In this document: positions 26,372 to 34,900 of the stretch, piece after piece | Layout: every line of letters begins with the position of its first letter | How positions within the stretch are numbered: position 1 is the stretch's first letter | Assembly: GCA_029262065.1 (NCBI GenBank) | Contig: JAJDAC010000026.1 | Span: forward strand, 27,048 to 91,047 | Reading direction: 5' to 3' | Length of the DNA stretch: 64,000 bases | DNA from: Candidatus Krumholzibacteriota bacterium | GTDB lineage: Bacteria; Krumholzibacteriota; Krumholzibacteriia; JAJRXK01 | Position numbers and translations under genes: made by a program | Notes under the pieces: generated by a model | Database searches by the model: none | Told to the model about the DNA's origin: nothing | The model's input: the letters and a program-made list of their open reading frames with translations, nothing else

Positions 26372-28228
26372 ATGGAACCAGGCGACAATCATGCAGTTGC
26401 CGTAAGGCTGGAGTCCGGCTCATCCGGAACTCCCCTCGCTCCTGAAATCCACCGGAGTTCCTGCCGCCGCCTTGCCTGGGTGGGCCTTTGCTACTCCATC
26501 GGCTACGTGTTGGGATACGGCCACTACTGGTTCCAGGTACTGACGCACAATCTGGCTCGTCCGACCGTCGTGTCCATGGTGGTTGCCTCGTTCGCGATCA
26601 CCTTCGGAGTTCTCGTCTTCTTGCGCACCCGCCGCTGCATGCCCACGACCGATCATCGCTGTCGTGGGCCTCGCCACGTGCCGCGCGTCGCCTACGCAAA
26701 CCTGGCGATAACATTCGAGGTCGTGGGCGCTCTGGGCATCATTGGCGGGTACTGGGGATGGGAACACAATCTGGCTGCGAATCTGCAGCGAGCTGGAACG
26801 GCACTCGGGATAGAGGCGTCAATGTTCCAGGTCGACTTCGTCGATCGTCTTGTCGCCGGTAACGCTCCGTGGTTCGAGTTCCTCGGGGCGAGTTGGGTCG
26901 GCGTCTGGATCATGTTCTTCCCGCTCATGGTTCCAAGCCCTCCGCGGCGTAACGTGGTGGCGACGCTTCTGGCCGCGACCACGGTGCCATTGGTTCTGTT
27001 CACTTCATTGCTCGTAAACGGGCAGCCTGAGGTCGTGCGGCCGTGGATCGCCCAGTTCCTCGGTGGCATGATCGTTCCCACGTACATTTGTGCCGCTCTG
27101 GCCATCGTGGCTTCGCGCATCGTCTACCGCTTGACGCATGACCTTACCAAGGCCCGCCAGCTGGGAGGCTATCGACTCATCGAGAAGTTGGGTGAGGGGG
27201 GAATGGGAGAAGTGTGGCGAGCCCGGCATCGGATGCTCGTACGACCGGCCGCCATAAAGTTGATTCGACCGGAGGCTCTGGGGGTCGGCGGAGACCTCGC
27301 CCACGATGTAGCCCTGCGTCGCTTCGAACGCGAAGCACAAGCGACGGCGGCTCTGAAGTCCGCCCACACCATCGACCTGTACGATTTCGGCGTTACCGAC
27401 GACGGCGAGTTCTATTACGTCATGGAACTGCTGGAGGGCGTCGACATCCGAACGCTGGTGGAAAAGCACGGCCCCGTCGCCCCGTCACGCGTGGTTTGCC
27501 TGCTGCGGCAAGTGTGCGATTCCCTGGCCGAGTCCCATGCGGTGGGGCTGATTCACCGGGACGTAAAGCCGGCAAACATCTTCGTGTGCCGGCATGGACT
27601 CGACTTCGATTTCATCAAGGTGCTCGACTTCGGTTTGGTCAAGAACGTCGACGATGAAACCCGCGACACCCAGCTGACTTCAGCCGGGGTCGCGACGGGC
27701 ACCCCCGCCTTCATGGCTCCGGAGATGGCTTGCGGCAGCGCGATTGACGCTCGTTCTGATATCTATTCGTTGGGGTGTGTCGCCTACTGGCTGACGACCG
27801 GAAGCCTCGTTTTCGAAGCGCCCACCCCGATGGCGATGGTGTTGCAACACACCAACGAGACACCTGTCCCACCGTCACTGCGAACGGAGATGGACGTGCC
27901 GCGACCCTTGGAGCAAGTCATCCTGGATTGTCTGGCCAAGCAACCCAACGAAAGGCCGCGAACGGTTTTGGAGCTTTCGCAACGACTGGGCGAGTGCGAA
28001 ACAAGCACGGGCGTTTGGACACAACACCAGGCCGCGCGCTGGTGGGGGATCTACCATCCATCGATGGCGCCTTCCACGATGATGTCCTACAGCGCACGCG
28101 CTCCAGAAAAAGCTATTGTCCATTCGATCGCCGGTCGCGAATGCCAAGAGTCCAATCACGAAGTGTCTCAAGGTAACCCTCTGCCAACGGCGGCTCCTCG
28201 TCCCCCACACGGTTCGCGGCAACCCTGA
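26372..28228 (+). CDS. Membrane Ser/Thr protein kinase with N-terminal six-helix domain
   Basis: 618 residues. The first 255 residues hold about six hydrophobic helices (near 33-58, 62-86, 104-129, 167-189, 194-217, 226-254). A Hanks-type kinase domain starts at 266: glycine loop GYRLIEKLGEGGMGEVW, lysine in AAIKLI, catalytic HRDVKPAN (His395), DFG (Asp419), activation segment TGTPAFMAPEM and SDIYSLGCV. A low-complexity 70-residue tail follows. Most bacterial kinases of this type have the membrane part after the kinase domain; here it comes first, like a multi-span sensor. It phosphorylates Ser/Thr on unknown targets; the PP2C at 54.8 kb is a possible counterpart. The last 116 bases overlap the convergent hydrolase gene. 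Confidence 0.93.
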   Translation: MEPGDNHAVAVRLESGSSGTPLAPEIHRSSCRRLAWVGLCYSIGYVLGYGHYWFQVLTHNLARPTVVSMVVASFAITFGVLVFLRTRRCMPTTDHRCRGPRHVPRVAYANLAITFEVVGALGIIGGYWGWEHNLAANLQRAGTALGIEASMFQVDFVDRLVAGNAPWFEFLGASWVGVWIMFFPLMVPSPPRRNVVATLLAATTVPLVLFTSLLVNGQPEVVRPWIAQFLGGMIVPTYICAALAIVASRIVYRLTHDLTKARQLGGYRLIEKLGEGGMGEVWRARHRMLVRPAAIKLIRPEALGVGGDLAHDVALRRFEREAQATAALKSAHTIDLYDFGVTDDGEFYYVMELLEGVDIRTLVEKHGPVAPSRVVCLLRQVCDSLAESHAVGLIHRDVKPANIFVCRHGLDFDFIKVLDFGLVKNVDDETRDTQLTSAGVATGTPAFMAPEMACGSAIDARSDIYSLGCVAYWLTTGSLVFEAPTPMAMVLQHTNETPVPPSLRTEMDVPRPLEQVILDCLAKQPNERPRTVLELSQRLGECETSTGVWTQHQAARWWGIYHPSMAPSTMMSYSARAPEKAIVHSIAGRECQESNHEVSQGNPLPTAAPRPPHGSRQP

Positions 28229-29132
28229 TACCGTGATCGGCTCCCCGGAAGTACCGGACCAAATGGAAGCCGTCATCTCTCTGACCGAGTACCTGCTCGT
28301 GCAGGTGACCGGCAGTCTGAGACGGACACTCGCGGTCGGCGTCTCCAAGAATCACCAGGACCGGCGTGGAAATCCTTCGCAGGATCGGCAAAACGTCGAA
28401 ATCCATCACGGGCCGCATCCAACTCCAGAGCCAATGATCCGCGACCGGCGGCCCCGAGGCGATCGAGAACCAGGGCTGGTGCTCCGCGGCCTTGAGCGCG
28501 GCCGCGTGGAGATCCCAACCGTCACCCGTCCGGGCGTAGTTCAAAGCCGAACGTAGCAACGCCAGCCCGTCATCAATATCCCCGCCGACAAAGCCGGCAT
28601 CCTCCAGGTCCGTTCTGACATCATAGACAACCTGTTCGTAGGGCGTGACCCCGGCCGGCGAGATCAGGATGATGTGCGCGACATCGCTCGAACGGTCAGC
28701 GGCAATGGGAAGAATCCAGCCCGATTGGCTCGAGCCCCGCAAGCCTATTTGCTGGGGGTCAATTTCGGCTCGCGTCTTGAGAAAGGAAATCGCCGCGAGA
28801 GCATCGTCCGCCAGCTGCTCGAAGTTGGCCTGCCGCCAGTCTCCCGCCGAGTCGCCAGACCCGCGCTTGTCGTAGAGAAAACTGGCGATCCCATGCTGGG
28901 AAAAATATTCAGCTTCCAGTTGGTACCGAGAGTTGTCGCGACCTGCGTCACCGGAACCATGGGTGAATACGATCGCAGGAAACGGTCCCGCTCCATCGGG
29001 AACGACCAGGCGACCGGCAAGTGCCAGCTGACCACTGTCAAAAGTGATGTCCTCAATCGTCGCGGCCAAGATTGGATGTGCCCCGAACCCCAGAACGGCG
29101 ACCAGGGAGAGACTCCAGAAAAGCCATTTCAC
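28113..29132 (-). CDS. Secreted alpha/beta hydrolase
   Basis: 339 residues from a GTG at 29132 with AGGAGG seven bases upstream. A signal peptide (WLFWSLSLVAVLGFGAHPILA) is followed by an alpha/beta hydrolase core: PAIVFTHGSGDAG (oxyanion loop), YDKRGSGDSAGDW, the nucleophile elbow LRGSSQSGW, the acid region VLVILGDADRECPS and the histidine in FRGADHGIRV. The cap region is of the dienelactone-hydrolase/acyl-peptidase-like type. Substrate unknown; esters or peptides are plausible. A perfect palindromic operator overlaps its likely -10 element, so it is probably repressor-controlled. Its 3' end overlaps the kinase gene on the other strand. Confidence 0.9.
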   Translation of the reverse strand: MKWLFWSLSLVAVLGFGAHPILAATIEDITFDSGQLALAGRLVVPDGAGPFPAIVFTHGSGDAGRDNSRYQLEAEYFSQHGIASFLYDKRGSGDSAGDWRQANFEQLADDALAAISFLKTRAEIDPQQIGLRGSSQSGWILPIAADRSSDVAHIILISPAGVTPYEQVVYDVRTDLEDAGFVGGDIDDGLALLRSALNYARTGDGWDLHAAALKAAEHQPWFSIASGPPVADHWLWSWMRPVMDFDVLPILRRISTPVLVILGDADRECPSQTAGHLHEQVLGQRDDGFHLVRYFRGADHGIRVAANRVGDEEPPLAEGYLETLRDWTLGIRDRRSNGQ

Positions 29133-29160
29133 CGCATTGCCTCCTTTGACTAGACAACAC

Positions 29161-29180
29161 TAGTACGGTTCGTACTATAT
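29161..29180 (-). promoter_or_regulatory. Palindromic operator overlapping the -10 of the hydrolase gene
   Basis: TAGTACG (29161-29167), a three-base spacer and CGTACTA (29171-29177) form a perfect inverted repeat. On the minus strand TATAGT (29180-29175) looks like a -10 element and overlaps one arm; the ribosome-binding site is about 16 bases downstream. The geometry fits a dimeric TetR- or MarR-type repressor site. No repressor gene of that kind is adjacent. Confidence 0.65.
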
Positions 29181-29189
29181 TTTTGATGC

Positions 29190-29871
29190 GACTTTTTCGC
29201 CCGCGTGGACGGCCTAGACCCGGGGAAGGATGGCAACCCACGCGGCCCACTCACTGGCTTCTTTGCTCAACGGCCTCCGCCCATCGCAATAGACCGGGAT
29301 ACGTCTGGGAGATCCGACCTCCGGCGGGGCCACGCAACATCAGCGGAACCGCGAAAGAGCTGACGACGCCGCCCGAGGGCCTGGGTAACACAGCCGAGCG
29401 TGTCCCGTGCCGGTGGTCGTCTGGTCTACCGTACCTTCCGCGACAAAGTCGACGTGTGGTCGCTACCGCTCGACGAAAACGGGATCACAGCTGGTGTGCC
29501 ACTCCACCGCATGCCCTCCACACGGTCGGATCACCACGCTTCCTGGTCTCCCACTGACGATGCCATCGCTTTCCTCTCGGACCGTTCGGGTACCACCGAA
29601 CTCTGGTCGGGCCGCGCCGATGGCACCGAACTCACTCGACACACGCGTCTGTCCGGGCCGATCCCCCATCTACTTCGTGCACCGGGGCCCCACGAACATC
29701 CAGTTCATGAGCTTCGCCGACGGCAGTACCCAGACCGTGTTTGCTCCTTCGAAACAAATGCCCTACCTGGGTCGCTGCCTGTCTCTATCCGCCGACGGTC
29801 GTTCGCTTCTCTTCGCCATGATCGACTACAGCGACGACGAGGTAATGCGCGTCGACATCGGTGGTCTGTAG
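29190..29871 (+). pseudogene. Frameshifted PD40/TolB-like beta-propeller fragment
   Basis: Three plus-strand frames each hold part of one propeller. Near 29290-29400 one frame reads YVWEIRPPAGPRNISGTAKE then LTTPPEGLGNTAE; from about 29385 a second reads TQPSVSRAGGRLVYRTFRDK then VDVWSLPLDENG, ASWSPTDDAIAFLSDRSGTT and ELWSGRADGTELT; from about 29655 a third reads SPIYFVHRGPTNIQFMSFAD, CLSLSADGRSLLFA and MRVDIGGL to a stop at 29871. These are consecutive PD40 blades, as in the C-terminal part of kinase-PD40 or winged-helix-PD40 proteins. At least two frame changes and no start region mean it is broken, unless the sequence has errors. Confidence 0.75.
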
Positions 29872-29881
29872 TTCCGTTCCG

Positions 29882-29910
29882 TTGATCAGAGCCCTAGTTC
29901 ATGGTCTAAT
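29882..29910 (+). promoter_or_regulatory. Sigma70-like promoter for the NTF2-like gene
   Basis: TTGATC at 29882-29887 and TCTAAT at 29905-29910 are separated by exactly 17 bases, placing the transcript start near 29917 and giving a leader of about 54 bases before ATG 29971. Confidence 0.65.
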
Positions 29911-29970
29911 CTTGAGGTAGCCCCTGAGCAATGAACGCAACTCTTCGGCCTCGCCGGAAAGGACGCCCAG

Positions 29971-30468
29971 ATGTCTCGCGCTACCATCGCCATCTTCACT
30001 GTCTTCATTTGTGCCACCCCCGCCATCTCAATCGCCGACTGCACCGGCGCTCGCGCCTCGTCCGTCCTTCAATGCATGACCGCCGCGTTCGAAGAGCGAG
30101 ACAGTGCGGCCTACGAGGACCTTCTGGCCCAGGATTTCCAGTTCGTGTACGAGAACGGAGAACAGTCGACGTCGTGGGATCGCGCGCGCGACATCGAGGG
30201 AACGAATACCATGTTTTCCGGCGCCGCGACAATTGAGTTTGACGTGACGGGCGAGCCGCGAATTCGACCCGGCGACAATGAAAGCCTGTGGGTTGTAGAC
30301 GGAATGGAGATCCTGATCAAGGTGATCGGGCACGATGGGGAAGAAAAAACGGCCTACACGGAACCGGGCCGAAAAACGGAATTTCTGGTACGGCAGCGCG
30401 GCAAAGAGCAGTACCAGGTCGTCGAGTGGCGCGACCTTCCAATGAATGAATCCCAAAAGGTCGAGTAG
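29971..30468 (+). CDS. Secreted NTF2/SnoaL-like protein
   Basis: 165 residues from ATG 29971, with GGAAAGGA upstream. The signal peptide (ATIAIFTVFICATPAISIA) precedes two cysteines that could form a disulfide. The mature sequence has the NTF2-like pattern of a helix (AAFEERDSAAYEDLLAQDF), strands (FQFVYENGEQSTSWDRARD) and a curved sheet ending QVVEWRDLP. Such domains bind small ligands or act as scaffolds; no catalytic residue is obvious. It is followed 55 bases later by the VOC gene, likely one transcript. Function unknown. Confidence 0.75.
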   Translation: MSRATIAIFTVFICATPAISIADCTGARASSVLQCMTAAFEERDSAAYEDLLAQDFQFVYENGEQSTSWDRARDIEGTNTMFSGAATIEFDVTGEPRIRPGDNESLWVVDGMEILIKVIGHDGEEKTAYTEPGRKTEFLVRQRGKEQYQVVEWRDLPMNESQKVE

Positions 30469-30523
30469 CAGCCGCTCAAACCCGTCCCAGGATCCGCAAC
30501 CGGAACAAGAGGGCCAGCACACC

Positions 30524-30910
30524 ATGCACTCCATCAAGACCATGGTCAGATCCCGCGACGTCGCATCGTCACGGCGCTTCTACGTGGACCTACTTGGTCT
30601 CGAGGTTGTCGAAGAGTGGGACAGCCCCGAAGACCAGGGCTTCATCGTGGGGTTTGGTTCGGGCGGCGGTCTTCTGGAAATCCTGGCCGTACACCCTCAC
30701 CATCCCAAGCACGACTCGGCGTTCGAGGGAGGTGTGTTGAACGACAAAATTGAACTCCAGATCCACGTTGAATCCGCGGACGACTGGGCCCGGAAATTTA
30801 AGGGGGCGATTGAAGTCGAAGGACCCGTAACGCGGCCCTGGGGCAATCGTTACCTGTGGATCCGGGATCCCGATGATCTGCGCATCGCGTTGTATCAGAC
30901 AGGGGCGTAA
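30524..30910 (+). CDS. VOC (glyoxalase/bleomycin-resistance) family protein
   Basis: 128 residues from ATG 30524; the frame is open upstream within the end of the preceding gene, but the VOC fold begins at MHSIKTMVRSRDVASSRRFY. Two beta-alpha-beta-beta-beta modules are visible (FYVDLLGLEVVEEW; KIELQIHVESADDWARKF) and it ends RYLWIRDPDDLRIALYQTG, the usual VOC end. Metal-site positions include His9-type and Glu residues (ELQIHVE). Members include lyases, isomerases, dioxygenases and drug-binding proteins, so the substrate cannot be assigned. It is likely co-transcribed with the NTF2-like gene and converges with the DUF1835 gene. Confidence 0.85.
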   Translation: MHSIKTMVRSRDVASSRRFYVDLLGLEVVEEWDSPEDQGFIVGFGSGGGLLEILAVHPHHPKHDSAFEGGVLNDKIELQIHVESADDWARKFKGAIEVEGPVTRPWGNRYLWIRDPDDLRIALYQTGA

Positions 30911-30925
30911 CCACGCCGTCGTTGG

Positions 30926-31885
30926 CTAGTCTCGCTTGGCTATCGTGCGGGTCTCCGCGTCCCAACACCAGAGGTTGTTGGGCGTCAGATGCACTCCCCC
31001 GATCCAGCGATCCAGTTCTGGCCGTTCAACGTGGCCACGACCCTTCGCCAACGCGCTCCCCCGGGGCGTGATCAGCAGCTCCTGGTGCGGCCAGGCCACC
31101 GTTTGCGCTTCGCCGCTGGAAGCCTGAAGCAGAGCAGGTTTGGCGGCCAGGAGTCCATCGAGAACTCTCCAGAACCCAGAATCGCCTAGAAACATGCGAT
31201 CTTCGGTCTCCTGATACTGTTTGAACACGCGGCCGGCTACGCGCTCTCCCTGGGATATCACCTTCAGAGCCTGGAATTCGGTTCGCGACAGTCCTGTTTT
31301 CTTGTTCGGATACTCTTCCAACAGCCTGAGAACGGCGCCCTCCAGAAAAGGCAGGGACGTTGTGTCCCAAGCCAGGAGGCCAAACAAGTTTTCGGGAGTG
31401 GGCGAACGAAATGCTGACCACGCGCGACGAGCAAGGGTCAGCTGATCTTGTGAGACTGGCACCTCATGCCGTGACATCTTTCGCATTTGCCCAGGCGTCA
31501 GCATTCCCAGATAATTTTCGGCGCAGATCATGGACAACTTGGGTTTCCCGGGAACGCGGCGTGAAAACCAATCGAGCACCTGAATCAGCTGGAGTTGATC
31601 GTACAAATCGTGCTCGAACCACAGCACGACCTTCTCGCTGTCTTCGCATGAACGGAGGCTACTGTCTCTCTCGGCGAAGCTTCGCCTGACTTCCTCCCGT
31701 GGCGCCCATCCCTGACCGGCCATGAAGCTCACTCGAACCCCAGAAAGCTCTTCCAGCGACAGGTCGCTGGGCACGGGACCCTCGTGCAGAACATCGCGCC
31801 ACGGCAGAATGTCGCCCGGTACACCGGCGTCTTTCATGACGCGAGCCGCTGAGTCGCCGTTGGTGATATTGAGTGTTCCAGCCAT
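30926..31885 (-). CDS. DUF1835 domain protein
   Basis: 319 residues from ATG 31885; the frame is open to 32098 but that part is not family-like and runs into the neighbouring gene. The N-terminal half matches DUF1835 (TLNITNGDSAARVMKDAGVP, ILPWRDVLHEGPVP, VVLWFEHDLYDQLQLIQVLD). The C-terminal half has a helical region and ends WIGGVHLTPNNLWCWDAETR, the pattern seen at the end of this family. No catalytic role is established for DUF1835; conserved Asp, His and Glu residues (HDLYDQ, WRD, HEG) suggest a metal- or nucleotide-related role, which is a guess. Cytoplasmic, apparently single-gene. Confidence 0.8.
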   Translation of the reverse strand: MAGTLNITNGDSAARVMKDAGVPGDILPWRDVLHEGPVPSDLSLEELSGVRVSFMAGQGWAPREEVRRSFAERDSSLRSCEDSEKVVLWFEHDLYDQLQLIQVLDWFSRRVPGKPKLSMICAENYLGMLTPGQMRKMSRHEVPVSQDQLTLARRAWSAFRSPTPENLFGLLAWDTTSLPFLEGAVLRLLEEYPNKKTGLSRTEFQALKVISQGERVAGRVFKQYQETEDRMFLGDSGFWRVLDGLLAAKPALLQASSGEAQTVAWPHQELLITPRGSALAKGRGHVERPELDRWIGGVHLTPNNLWCWDAETRTIAKRD

Positions 31886-31929
31886 GACACCACTACCGTA
31901 GCAGCAACCGGAGGTTCTGTTGAAATCAA

Positions 31930-31965
31930 AATTCAGACCCCGGACGTTTGCCCGGGGTCTTTTCT
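31930..31965 (-). terminator. Intrinsic terminator after the metalloprotease gene
   Basis: GACCCCGG (31936-31943) pairs with CCGGGGTC (31952-31959) around an eight-base loop. T-runs flank it on both strands (TTTTC on plus; GAATTTTGATTT on minus). Its position just downstream of the minus-strand stop at 31990 points to that gene. Confidence 0.8.
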
Positions 31966-31989
31966 TGTCCCGACTTGGCAACGAGCAAG

Positions 31990-34900
31990 CTACTTCAAGA
32001 GCATCATCTTGCCCTGCACATCCACGCCCTCGCCACGCAGTCGCGCGAAATAGATTCCGCTGGCCACGGTCTGCCCATGCTGGTCCTGTCCGTTCCAAAC
32101 CACCTCGTGCTGGCCGGCGGGTTTCGCCTCGTCGATCAACACATCCACCAACTCGCCCCTGAGGTTGTAGACACCCACCATCACTTCTTGCGGGCGGGCA
32201 AGTTCGAAGGCAATGGTGGTACGGGGATTGAACGGATTGGGGTGAATCGAGGCGATGGTCGTCTGACGCGGCGCCCCTGGGCTATCGGGAACCGTCGTGG
32301 CCCCCGGCGTGAACTCCAGCCGGTACTGTCCCGTGCTTGCAAGATCGCTCGACGCTGACTTCCACACCGCCACGCAGTAGTAACCGTCCACGGGAACGTG
32401 CACGAACACGTTCTCGGTGGCCGAGGTCGGGTTGAGCCAAGACAAGGCACCTTGCATATTGGCCGTCTTGTTGTGATAGGCCCGGCGACTCTCGTGCAGG
32501 GACATACCCCAATTCACACCGCCCGACTCTTCCACCAGGTCGATGTTCATGGGACCCGCCAACAGAAACACCTCGTGGAGGTTCAGGATACGGCCGGAAG
32601 CGAGCGTGAAATTGTTGTATACGCCGCTGGGTAGCGTAGCCAGGTAGGTCGAACTGACAACTTCAACTGTGTAGTCCTCGATGCCCTCGCCGTGAACGAT
32701 GCCGGCGTCAAGACCACGAAAGGGGCTGGTTACCCGGAAGTTCGTCATCGCGAAGTCGGATTGACCCACGCCCCACCCGGACATCGCGCGCAGATCACGG
32801 AACCCGTTGATGGTGCCTGCCGATATTTCGTGCAAGCGAACATCGACGTCGCTGGCGGGCCCCGGCATGGTGGCTACCGCCTGCCAATACCCGTCAGCCC
32901 CGGCAATCGTGGGCACCGGGGTTCGGAAACCATCGGAATTGAAGTGCAGCAACGTGTTGCCACCCTCGATGGCGTCATCCCAACCGGCGGTCGCGTCTTC
33001 GGGAATTTCGCGCGTGATCGGTTGGCCCTCGGTCAGGGCCAACGGAGACCAGACCCATTGGATGCCGTAGGCATTGTTGCCCTCATTGCTCTCCTGCGCG
33101 GTCTCATCGTCGTCGTATCGCGTATGGAGAGTGTGCCTACCGCCCTTCACCGTAATGGGAAAACCAATGTTGGAGGTGACCGTCGCCCCCGGTGAAACAT
33201 TCCCGGTCCCGCCGGTGATCTTCGAGCGCCCGTCTACGTAGACCCTTGCGACACTCGACGGCGACGAGTTGAGTCCTGCATTCTTGAACGCGCGGTTGAT
33301 CCATGTGGCGTCGGCGTTGCCCAGCAGAGTTCCCGGCGCGGGTACACTATTGAACGTTCCGTCGTCGGCCGGACGCGGTACGAGCGGCGCGTGCCACCCC
33401 GCCGGATTGGCCCACGTGAGATCGGACAGGCTTGTAAACGCAGCCACCAACACGTCGAGTGGCGCGCTACCCTTTCCGGCGGGAACATCCTTGGGATCCT
33501 GCCAGATCGCAACGCACATCCAACCTCCGGTAGCCGTGTTGTACGTGACCTCGGCGTGGCCGTTGTCGTCGACCACGGCGTACGCGTCGTAGTCGAACAG
33601 ATCACCCGTTGAGAAATTGTTGTCGTACAACGCCATCTGCACTGGCCCGGCCGCCGGGTCCACGTCGATAGACACGGTGAAGTTCTGCGCGAAGCCCACG
33701 TCGAACTGCCGGAGAATGAGATGCCGATCCACGGGGATCGACGTGTCAATGCCCAGGCCCAGGTTCATGGGAATGGTAATGGCATCCTCCTTCATGACCC
33801 GGTAGGCGGACGTTCCGTTCGTGGCGTTGACCACGCCAACGTTCATGCGGTCCGACCCGGCCACGTCGTACCGGAACAGCGTCATGTCCAGGCAACCCGC
33901 GGGTCGGCCCGACAGGGCCCCGGTGTTCACAACACCCAGGATGTCCCACCCCGACGTCGTGCCCGTGGTGAACGGATACATCCACACGTCGTAGTCGGTG
34001 GTCGTGTCGTCGCCCCACGCCACGGCGGCACAGAACGAATCGTTGCTCTGCTGCATCTGAAAGCCGTCGGTGTTGGGGCTGGCCAAAAATGCTGGACCCC
34101 AGAATCCAGCCAGGCTCGCGGGCGGCGCCGCTCGCACGTTGACCTCGTCGGTGAACAGGTGGTACCCCGCCCACGTCCATTGCTTGGCGTACTTGTTGCC
34201 GAACTCGTCCTGCTCGGGATTGTTCTCTTCGAAATCGATCCAGGCGCCCAGGTTGTGCCGGCCACCCCGAACGTTGAATGGCCCCATGTTGCGAAACGTC
34301 GCTACCTGACCAACCGGCAGCACTGGCTGTCCGATGCTTTGGTTGCCACCCTGAGCCACTCCGTCCACGTACACGCGACCCTTCCACGAAGCCGCCGTGG
34401 GCAATTCGCCATCGTTGCGATACGCCACGTTCAAGTAGGTTACCGCGCTGTTACTCGCCAGAAACGAAGGCGTGCCGCAGGTCGTGGTGTTGCAGTCGGC
34501 GTTGGCGCGTGGGACCACCGGAGCGGCCCAACTTGACAACGTATGACCCGGAGTGAGATCGGCCGGGTAGGGATCGCGAATCGTAATGGGACCGAACGAC
34601 TCATATCCGGAATCCCAGTTACCGGCGCGATCGGCACTACGAATACTGAAGTAGTAGGTACCCGCCGACACCTCACCCGTGGTCAGCGATGTAACTGGCC
34701 CGATATCCACGGTGGGGTCCGGAAGGATTGGCGTGGGACCGATCCACACGCTGTACCCCGCGATTCCGGACAGGTTGTCGGTTGCGGCGGCCCAACTGAA
34801 ATCGATCGTGGCATCGGGAGAGTCGCCGATGAGCGAGTGACTGGTCGTGGTGAGTTGGGTCACCTTCGACGGGTCGGTGGTATCGGTCAGGTTGTAGCCA

